This document shows, piece by piece, positions 22,196-27,734 of a stretch of DNA of 27,734 nt. Positions within the stretch are counted from its first letter, which is position 1. Each line of letters opens with the position of its first letter. The notes beneath the pieces were generated by a model. That model had not been told where the DNA came from. It saw only the letters and a list, made by a program, of their open reading frames with translations, and did no database searches. Origin of the DNA: Gemmatimonadota bacterium. Lineage in GTDB: Bacteria > Gemmatimonadota > Gemmatimonadetes > Gemmatimonadales > GWC2-71-9. Location of the stretch: assembly GCA_003221985.1 (NCBI GenBank), contig QHUQ01000166.1:1-27734 (forward strand). The letters run 5' to 3'. Made by a program: the position numbers and the translations under genes.

Positions 22196-23960
22196 TCACT
22201 TCGGAAGCGCAAACGCGATGATGGCGTCGCCGGCGCCGAACGGCCCCCCGCCGCCCGCCGCAATCACGACGAACTGGCGTCCAGCCGCCTCGTAGGTCAT
22301 CGGCGTCGCGCGCGCGCCCGCGGGCAGGTCCGCTTTCCACAGCTCGCGGCCCGTCTCCACATCGAACGCCCGAATTGCGCGGTCCAACGTCGCGCCGATG
22401 AATACCAATCCTCCCGCCGTCGAAATCGGCACCCAGGATGATGCGCCGGCGCATGAGGTACGGCGTGCCGCGCATGTTGGTGTACTCGAAATCGGTCATG
22501 CCACGAGCCGCGTCGACGCTTTTGGAGCTGTCGAAGTTGAAGCTGTGTGCCACGAAGAGCTGTACCATCGCGGCGACGCGATTGACGGGCACGACGGCGA
22601 GCCCGTGCCTTTCATCTATAGCGACCCCGCCCCAATGGGCGCCGCCGATGTTGCCCGGCTGAACCAGCGTGCCCTGGGTGCTGGGCGGCGTAAACGGTCC
22701 CTCGTTGCGCAGCGCCGCCAGAATGTCGTGACAGGCGGCCTTGGCCTCGGGTGTCGGCCCCCAGGCATCGTCCGCGGTGTAGCGGAGGGGGACGAGGGGC
22801 GGCGTCACGACCGTAAACGGCTGCGTCGGAGATGCGACTTCGCCGGGAACGCTGCTCGCCGGGACCGGGCGTTCCTCCACGGGGAAGATCGGCTTCCCGG
22901 TCATGCGGTCGAGGACGTAAAGCATCCCTGATTTCCCGGTCTGGATGACTGCCGGAATGCTGGTGCCATTGTGCGTCACGGTAACGAGCGCGGGCGGAGC
23001 TGCGTTGTCAAAGTCCCACAGGTCGTGGTGCACGGTCTGGAAATGCCACACGACCTTTCCCGTGGATGCGCGCAGCGCGACGATCGAACTCGCGTAGCGG
23101 TCTTCACCCAGGCGCATGCCGCCGAAATAATCCGGTGCTGGACTCGACGTTGGCAGGAACACGAGATCGCGCTCGGGATCGGCGACCATCACGGACCACA
23201 CGTTGGCCGCGCCGACGAGCCGTGCGGAGCCGTTCTGCCACGTCTTGAAAGCCGGATCGGTGGAGTCCTGGGGCACGGGATCGAACGTCCATTTGAGCAC
23301 CCCGGTGCGCACGTCGAATGCGCGCACTTCGCCGCTCGCCGGCGCCAGATTGGTATTGTCCGCCACCGCCGAGCCCGTGATGACGAGGTCGCCGACGATC
23401 GCGGGGGGCGAAGTCACCTCGTAGAACTGAAACTCATCTGGCGGTGCCCGGAGGCCTTTGCGCAAATCGACGACGCCGGCCGCACCGAAAGTCGAGCAGG
23501 GCTTTCCCGTTGCGGCATCGAGAGCGATCAGCCGCGCGTCGATCGTCGCGGCGATGATGCGGCGGGCGCAGGACGCGCCGGAGGCGGCGTGGGTGTCGCG
23601 CCAGAAGCTCACGCCGCGACTCGCAAAGTCGCCGTAGCCCCGATGCGGATTCACTCCGGCGTCGTAGCGCCAGCGTTCAGTACCGGTGGCGGGATCGAGC
23701 GCGGCAACGATGCCTGTCGGCGTGATGACGTACATCGTGCGGTCCACCACGATCGGCGTCACCTCGAGGGCGGGTGGCCGGTGCGACATGTTCGCCATGT
23801 CGGGCATGCCGGTGTGATAGGTCCAGGCGACCTGGAGCTGCGCGACGTTGGCGCGCGTGATCTGTGTGAGTGGCGAGAAGCGCGCGCCGCCAGGATCGCG
23901 CCCATAGGCGGGCCAATCACCGGGCGCTTGCAGGCTAACGATGAGCAGCAGAGTCAGCAT
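22196..23960 (-). pseudogene. PQQ-dependent (quinoprotein) dehydrogenase, internal deletion and frameshift
   Basis: Periplasmic eight-bladed propeller dehydrogenase of the membrane glucose/sorbosone type, with a short signal sequence MLTLLLIVSLQA. The frame is good for about 506 codons (WPAYGRDPGG at the N-terminus, [29 protein letters not shown]). It then jumps at about 22435-22442 to another frame reading [27 protein letters not shown] to a normal end ATPMTY...[16 protein letters not shown]...AFALPK at 22196. In intact relatives roughly 45-60 residues (a PC-x-PPWG block, AVDL-x-TG, PLGT and a PNxGGP lead-in) stand between these parts. Both that segment and the frame are lost. If read straight on, the original frame runs to 22182. 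It overlaps the lipoprotein gene by 26 bp. Whether this is real decay or an assembly fault cannot be decided here. Confidence 0.8.
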
Positions 23961-25308
23961 CGATTTCCCTCGCGATGGTTTCGCGCAACTCGCGGAACTC
24001 GGTCTCACCACCGAAGCCAAAGATGCGCTCGATAATGCGTCCCTGCCTGTCCAGCAGCACGGAGTACGGCAAGCCTCTGTAGTGGTAGATCGCTTTCATG
24101 TCGCCGCGGCCGACCAGAATGGGAAACGGCGGATGGAACTCGGCGACGAACGCGCGCATTTTGGCTTCGCTGATATCGTCCGAAACTGCCGCGATGTCGA
24201 AGTCATCGCGGCTGAACTCGTGGTACAGCGCCGCCATATGTGGAAACTCGGCGCGGCACGGCTCGCACCAGGACGCCCAAAAGTTCACGAGCGTGACCTT
24301 GTCGCGATAGTCGTCGAGTCGCACGACCTTCCCGGTGAGATCGGGAAGTACGAACGCGGGAGCGAAGAGGTCGCGGCCGCGCGTCGGAGTCTGCGCGAGC
24401 AGCGAATCGGGATCGAGCACGCGGATCGTACCGCCGCGGTCCACGGCAACCGCCGTCGCCCGCGTCCCGAGCGCGCGCGTGGTGACGATGCGGCCGCTCG
24501 CCGGGTCCAGCACGTCGAGACGCAGGCGCGTCGCCGCCGAGTCCTGGGCGCCGAGCGCGTAGAGACGTCCATCCGGCCCGACCGACAGGGCGATGTTCAC
24601 CAGGGCATGCGCGACCCGAATCTCGCGCCCCTTCGGCGGCAGGAAATGCGGATCGGGCTCCTCACGGAACAAGCCGCGCTGGGCGCGCCACACCGTCGCG
24701 CCGGTCGGGTCGAGCTTCAGGATCTCGTCGCGCACCAGGGGAGCGAAGTAGATCGCGCCGTCCTGCCCGAGCGCCACCGCTCCCGCGTTCGCGAGCTGGG
24801 CCAGGTAGGCGACGTCGGGGACGTGGGTCACGCCCAACCCGTGGCTCGGGCGGCCGAGCGTGTCCAGGAGCCACAGCAGCGGCTGGCTGCCGTCCTCGCC
24901 GACGAACTGGACGAAGTAGGGAGACCGCGCGGCGACGATCCGATCGTCCCCGGTGGCGTACAGCGAGGCGGGAAACGGGCTCTGCCACTCCCGCACCGGT
25001 TTGCCCGCGGTGTCGAACACGACCGCTTCGCCGGTCCGCTCGGTGACGAGCAGCCTGCCTTGGAGCGGTGCGACGGCCATCGGTGTGGCGAGCCGCGGAT
25101 CGGCGATCGTGCGGACGACGTGCAGGGTGCCGTCGAAGCCCACGAGCCGGCTGTGGTCGGGGTCGGGCGCCCAAGAGACGGTACCAACGCGGGCCGCGGG
25201 GGAGCGGCCCAGGAACAGCAGCGTGAATCCGCTGGGGGCGGGATGACAGGCGGACAGGACCACCAATCCGAGCGCCGCCGCTGTCCCCGCCCCCGGCGGG
25301 CCGCGCAT
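23935..25308 (-). CDS. Lipoprotein with beta-propeller and C-terminal TlpA-like thioredoxin domain
   Basis: 457 residues. The signal peptide ends in the lipobox LSAC, so it is a membrane-anchored lipoprotein. Residues about 30-310 look like a six-bladed propeller (repeats such as GAVALGQDGAIYFAPL, ALSVGPDGRLYALGA, AVAVDRGGTIRVLDP, typical NHL/6-bladed strands). Residues about 320-450 form a redoxin/TlpA domain: APAFVLPDLTGKVVRLDDYRD, VNFWASWCEPC with active C348 and C351, and the cis-Pro loop GLPYSVLLD. It would reduce disulfides or peroxides in the periplasm, with the propeller as a docking platform (inference). The start ATG 25308 overlaps the preceding gene as ATGA. The propeller comes first and the thioredoxin last, the opposite of NHLRC2. 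Confidence 0.88.
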   Translation of the reverse strand: MRGPPGAGTAAALGLVVLSACHPAPSGFTLLFLGRSPAARVGTVSWAPDPDHSRLVGFDGTLHVVRTIADPRLATPMAVAPLQGRLLVTERTGEAVVFDTAGKPVREWQSPFPASLYATGDDRIVAARSPYFVQFVGEDGSQPLLWLLDTLGRPSHGLGVTHVPDVAYLAQLANAGAVALGQDGAIYFAPLVRDEILKLDPTGATVWRAQRGLFREEPDPHFLPPKGREIRVAHALVNIALSVGPDGRLYALGAQDSAATRLRLDVLDPASGRIVTTRALGTRATAVAVDRGGTIRVLDPDSLLAQTPTRGRDLFAPAFVLPDLTGKVVRLDDYRDKVTLVNFWASWCEPCRAEFPHMAALYHEFSRDDFDIAAVSDDISEAKMRAFVAEFHPPFPILVGRGDMKAIYHYRGLPYSVLLDRQGRIIERIFGFGGETEFRELRETIAREIDADSAAHR

Positions 25309-25700
25309 CAGGTGGCGGCGGCGATCGTCTTGATCTCGATCGTGTGCATGCCGTGGCTCATCCGGTGCACGCCGGTGACCTTCACCTGCCCCTCGGCGAA
25401 CGGCGCGAGCTTCGAGTTCTGCGGGTCGCCGGGTTTGGAGCTGACCGGCATGTAGATCGTGCCGTCCGAGCTCAGAATCGCGAGCGCAACGCCCGCCTTG
25501 GCGCACGCGTCGGCGCATTGTTTGTGGCCGGCGCCGGAGGCGCCCATGGTCGTGTAACAGTTGACGTCGATCACCTGGCCGGTGAGCGTCATGTCGTTAC
25601 CCGCGTTACCCGGGTTCGCCGCGGGCTTCGGCTGTTGGGCTGCGAGCGGCAGCGCGCAGATCGCGAGCAACGCCGCAGATGCGAGGGTTCGCTTCAGCAT
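25308..25700 (-). CDS. Small exported protein with Cys/His motif, unknown family
   Basis: 130 residues with a signal peptide (LASAALLAICALPLAAQ) and a Pro/Asn/Gly linker. The mature domain reads TLTGQVIDVNCYTTMG, GAGHKQCADACAKAG and SDGTIYMPV, then KVTGVHRMSHGMHTIEIKTI, a likely small beta-barrel. C48, H59, C62 and C66 could form a metal site or disulfides. I do not recognise a named family. GGAGGTG lies 4 bases before the ATG at 25700; the frame stays open to 25895 but that part overlaps the divergent NTF2-like gene. It heads the run with the thioredoxin lipoprotein, which it overlaps by 4 bp. A natural guess is that the thioredoxin acts on its cysteines or on PQQ-enzyme maturation. Confidence 0.75.
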   Translation of the reverse strand: MLKRTLASAALLAICALPLAAQQPKPAANPGNAGNDMTLTGQVIDVNCYTTMGASGAGHKQCADACAKAGVALAILSSDGTIYMPVSSKPGDPQNSKLAPFAEGQVKVTGVHRMSHGMHTIEIKTIAAAT

Positions 25701-25759
25701 CGTGCACCTCCGTGATAACGGTAAGGACATTACGTCCGAAGCCTGATACCCGGAACGGC

Positions 25760-25765
25760 TATATT
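25760..25765 (+). promoter_or_regulatory. TATATT -10 box of the NTF2-like gene
   Basis: TATATT ends 8 bases before the ATG at 25774, too close for a normal leader, and the bases between (GGGGCCCC) hold no Shine-Dalgarno sequence. Transcription would start within a base or two of the ATG. The 73-bp spacer 25701-25773 also serves the minus-strand operon, whose gene does have GGAGGTG; TAATGT around 25726-25731 is a possible -10 for it. Confidence 0.45.
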
Positions 25766-25773
25766 GGGGCCCC

Positions 25774-26160
25774 ATGAATGAGACCTTTCGAGTCCTGATC
25801 GACACATTCGGCAAGGGGTGGGAGCGGGGCGACGTCGATGCGATCTGCTCCGTGTTCACGGAGGACGCGGTGTTTCTCGAGACACCCTTCAGCAACCCGG
25901 ATCGCGGGATGGCCGCGATCCGGGCGTACTGGAAGGATATCCCGCTGTATCAAGCCGAAACGGATTTTTCGTCGGGCGAGATTTACGCGGCGGGACCATG
26001 GTTTGCGACGGAGTTTCGCTGCACATTCCGACGCCGTAGGACAGGGGAACAAGTGGACGCGCGCGGGGCGATTTTTTGTGAGACCAAGGATGGGAAGATT
26101 TCCGAGATGCGGATGTACTGGCACCGATATGCAGGAGGGAAGGAGGAACCGAAGGCGTAA
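25774..26160 (+). CDS. SnoaL/NTF2-like fold protein
   Basis: 128 residues, a single cone-shaped alpha+beta domain of the SnoaL/nuclear-transport-factor-2 type. It has an N-terminal helix (FRVLIDTFGKGWERGDVDAI), then CSVFTEDAVFLETPF with the family's Asp-Ala-V-x-x strand, a RGMAAIRAYWKDI helix and strands ending in DGKISEMRMYWHRYAG. Family members are enzymes, steroid/polyketide cyclases or non-catalytic binders, and the pocket residues do not allow a choice. It stands alone on the plus strand, divergent from the small exported protein gene and 49 bp from the convergent phosphatase gene. Its -10 box is unusually near the start codon. Confidence 0.85.
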   Translation: MNETFRVLIDTFGKGWERGDVDAICSVFTEDAVFLETPFSNPDRGMAAIRAYWKDIPLYQAETDFSSGEIYAAGPWFATEFRCTFRRRRTGEQVDARGAIFCETKDGKISEMRMYWHRYAGGKEEPKA

Positions 26161-26209
26161 GGGAGACGCCGAGAGGCCGAGCGGCTGGGGGGCTTTGAGG
26201 GACGAGCGA

Positions 26210-26674
26210 CTAGGAAGAACTCCCGCGAACATAGTCCAAGGCCAACTCCATGAGTTCGGCGCTCCGCAAGCCGCTGCGCATCGCCACGTCCACCGCCTCA
26301 TCCTGTTCCATCTTCTTCTCGACCATCAGGTAGGGAATCAGCGCCGCCGACGTTCGGTTGCCGCTCGAGCAGTGCAGTAACGCTTTCTTTCCCTCTAATC
26401 GCTTTAACACCTGATGCATCTGCTGCATCGTGTCGGTCGTGACGGCCCCATGGACGATCGGAAGGCTGATGTACTCGAGCCCGGCTGCGCGCACGACGGC
26501 GGGCTCGTCGAAGGGCCGCGGCTCCATTGCGTCGCGATTGTCGAGGACGACCTCGCCTCCAGCTGCTTTGAACGCCTTCAGCTGCTGCTCGGTGGGTTGA
26601 CCACCTGTCACCCAGCCAGGCACAGGTTCGGCGGCATTGGGCAACCCAGGAAACGCATTGAGGAGCGCGGACAT
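26210..26674 (-). CDS. Small phosphatase, DSP-PTPase/DUF442-like
   Basis: 154 residues, no signal peptide. The active-site loop is HCSSGNRTSAAL, with nucleophile C102 and R107, and is preceded by the strand KKALL. GWVTGGQPTEQQLKAFKAAGGEVVLDNRD at the front (GQP, then a D-x-R) and the mid-length design match the cyanobacterial/proteobacterial DUF442 and beta-lactamase-hydrolase-like phosphatase group rather than classic tyrosine phosphatases. The four residues between Cys and Arg are rhodanese-like in spacing, so sulfur-transfer activity cannot be excluded. The ATG 26674 is chosen because the longer frame to 26713 would be encoded by the heptad repeat. It follows the glycoamylase gene after 43 bp and converges on the NTF2-like gene. 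Confidence 0.78.
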   Translation of the reverse strand: MSALLNAFPGLPNAAEPVPGWVTGGQPTEQQLKAFKAAGGEVVLDNRDAMEPRPFDEPAVVRAAGLEYISLPIVHGAVTTDTMQQMHQVLKRLEGKKALLHCSSGNRTSAALIPYLMVEKKMEQDEAVDVAMRSGLRSAELMELALDYVRGSSS

Positions 26675-26686
26675 TAATGGACCACC

Positions 26687-26714
26687 ACGCACGACGCACG
26701 ACGGACGACGCACG
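26687..26714. repeat. Four tandem 7-bp units (ACGCACG) between two genes
   Basis: Units ACGCACG, ACGCACG, ACGGACG and ACGCACG are contiguous and fill most of the 43-bp spacer between the glycoamylase stop (26718) and the phosphatase start (26674). They end 12 bases before the phosphatase ATG, where its ribosome binding site would be expected; no good Shine-Dalgarno sequence is seen. Confidence 0.85.
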
Positions 26715-26717
26715 GCA

Positions 26718-27734
26718 TTATGGCAGCCAGCCGCCGGTAAATCCTGCCCGCTGCAGACCGCGAATGATGTGCGGGTTGGTGCGCATCACGCGCCACACGA
26801 AATCGGTCCGGAAGTTCTCCACCATCGCCAGAATCGGTCCCTGATCGATGCCGAGGTAGTCGACGTCGAACCAGCCGAGCGTCGGGTCCACGGTCCCGGT
26901 CTCCTGTTGGCCGGCGGCCGTGAAGGTGGGATTGAAGGCGTCGAGGAAGCCGTAGGTCGAGAAAAGATGGTTCCCGTACGTCGTGCGCATCGCGAGGAGC
27001 GCGGGGATCGCGAACTCGGGGGCAAACGGCACTGCGCCGCCGGCGCCCGTGGGGCAGATCGTGCCGTCGTCGCGCTCGTCGCCCAGTGCGGCGCCGCGGG
27101 CGTTGTAGGTATGGAACTGGCGACTCCGGCCGGCGAGCGTGAGGGTCTTGTTCGCGGGACCGTCGCAGGCGGTGAGGCCCCAGACGTTGCCGTTGTAGCC
27201 CACCCAGGCGCCCGGATTCGCGATCGCGTAGGCGCGCTGTGCCAACGTGGCGCGGCGCGAGTTCTCGAAGTAATCGATCCCATGGCTGCGCATGTAGTCG
27301 TCCGCTGGCCCTCGGAAATCGATCCAGACGTGCGAGTACTCGTGGCCGAATAGCGGAGCGAATTGGACGAAGCTCTGGCCGTAGTAGATGCCCCACTGAT
27401 AGCCGCTCACCCACGCGCTCCACGCTGTCGAGTCGGCGGGATACGTCGGCGAGGCGAGCGCGAGGATGTTGAGGATCATCCCCTCGTTGTAGCCGATCCA
27501 GTCGGCGTTGATGAATCCGCTCTCGGGGTGCCACCCCATGCTCACCGCGGGCGGCCGTGCCTCGGCCCATTTCCAGTCGACGCGGAGGTAGATCGAATCG
27601 GCGAGTGCGCGGATCTGTTGCTCGGTCGTGTCGCTGCCATCGTAGTAGCTCTGCGCGAACAGGATGCCGGCGAGCAGCAGCGACGTGTCGATCGTGGACA
27701 GCTCGACCGTCTGGAAGCGCCGGCCGGTTTGCAT
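26718..27734 (-). CDS. Glycoamylase-domain protein (PF10091 type), 5' end outside the window
   Basis: 339 codons of an open frame that continues past the window edge; the ATG at 27734 is probably an internal Met. The sequence starts in a typical helical-toroid segment (STIDTSLLLAGILFAQSYY, RALADSIYLRVDWKW) and continues with GFINADWIGYNEGMILNILAL, an FGHEYSHVWIDFRG motif and DYFENSRRATLAQ. It ends with LGIDQGPILAMVENFRTDFVW and NPHIIRGLQRAGFTGGWL. These are hallmarks of the glucoamylase-like domain of (alpha/alpha)6 glycan-degrading enzymes. It is likely exported and active on beta-glucans or related polysaccharides; the N-terminus that would show this is missing. The next gene, a phosphatase, follows after a heptad repeat. 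Confidence 0.85.
   Translation of the reverse strand: MQTGRRFQTVELSTIDTSLLLAGILFAQSYYDGSDTTEQQIRALADSIYLRVDWKWAEARPPAVSMGWHPESGFINADWIGYNEGMILNILALASPTYPADSTAWSAWVSGYQWGIYYGQSFVQFAPLFGHEYSHVWIDFRGPADDYMRSHGIDYFENSRRATLAQRAYAIANPGAWVGYNGNVWGLTACDGPANKTLTLAGRSRQFHTYNARGAALGDERDDGTICPTGAGGAVPFAPEFAIPALLAMRTTYGNHLFSTYGFLDAFNPTFTAAGQQETGTVDPTLGWFDVDYLGIDQGPILAMVENFRTDFVWRVMRTNPHIIRGLQRAGFTGGWLP

Noticed and set aside
23941..25455. 504-codon plus-strand frame opposite the thioredoxin lipoprotein
   Set aside because: The product is Arg-rich with no domain, while the opposite strand has a lipobox, propeller repeats and a WCEPC site.
26161..26209. GCCGAG-containing short repeats between the NTF2-like and phosphatase genes
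   Set aside because: Only two imperfect copies can be seen and no stem with a T-run, so neither a repeat array nor a terminator is called.

Overview
The window is a gene-dense, GC-rich stretch of bacterial chromosome with no gap over 100 bp between genes, no tRNA or rRNA, no CRISPR array and no insertion sequence. The gene set (an ECF sigma/anti-sigma operon with two DUF4097 strand-repeat proteins, a propeller lipoprotein with a thioredoxin domain, a glycoamylase-domain protein, an outer-membrane barrel, a DAACS symporter, a hopanoid/carotenoid-type glycosyltransferase) suggests a Gram-negative soil or aquatic bacterium, most likely Gemmatimonadota. That placement is inference from gene content, not a phylogeny. 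Two genes are interrupted (an M28 peptidase and a PQQ dehydrogenase), which would fit either real decay or assembly error in a metagenome-derived contig.

Layout, left to right. Positions 1-7750 (minus strand): a two-gene DNA-modification cassette (Eco57I/PglX-like adenine methyltransferase, then an overlapping SNF2/HepA-like helicase), followed 20 bp later by a tightly coupled HAD phosphatase - aminotransferase - aldehyde dehydrogenase run that leaves the window. A strong intrinsic terminator at 7752-7778 separates this block from the next, and its 3' arm appears to double as the ribosome binding site of the methyltransferase. Positions 7835-10961 (minus): ECF sigma factor, zinc-finger anti-sigma factor and two secreted DUF4097 proteins, one ending in a ten-copy Tyr-Ala tetrapeptide array. 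Positions 11003-12597 (minus): an M28 peptidase with a membrane insertion, probably frameshifted from its C-terminal membrane domain. Positions 12620-14009 (plus): a His-rich nickel/cobalt-type transporter and a beta-barrel protein. Positions 14006-16371 (minus): glycosyltransferase and DAACS symporter.

Positions 16395-20312 (plus): a FabL-like reductase and a Nudix hydrolase, then a self-contained manganese module. This module has a DtxR/MntR-type repressor with MntR-like metal ligands, an exact 16-bp palindromic operator over its promoter, an NRAMP transporter (MntH) and a universal stress protein, all with overlapping junctions. Positions 20263-25700 (minus): a run of a small Cys-containing exported protein, a propeller-thioredoxin lipoprotein, a broken PQQ dehydrogenase, a nucleoside hydrolase and a 3-hydroxyacyl-CoA-dehydrogenase-like enzyme. 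Positions 25774-27734: an NTF2-like protein (plus), a small phosphatase and the 3' part of a glycoamylase-domain gene (minus).

The best candidates for something new are the isolated methyltransferase-helicase pair with its terminator/RBS overlap, the Tyr-Ala array in the sigma operon, very short divergent promoters that look leaderless, and a family of G-rich 7-10 bp micro-repeats that sit both between and inside genes.
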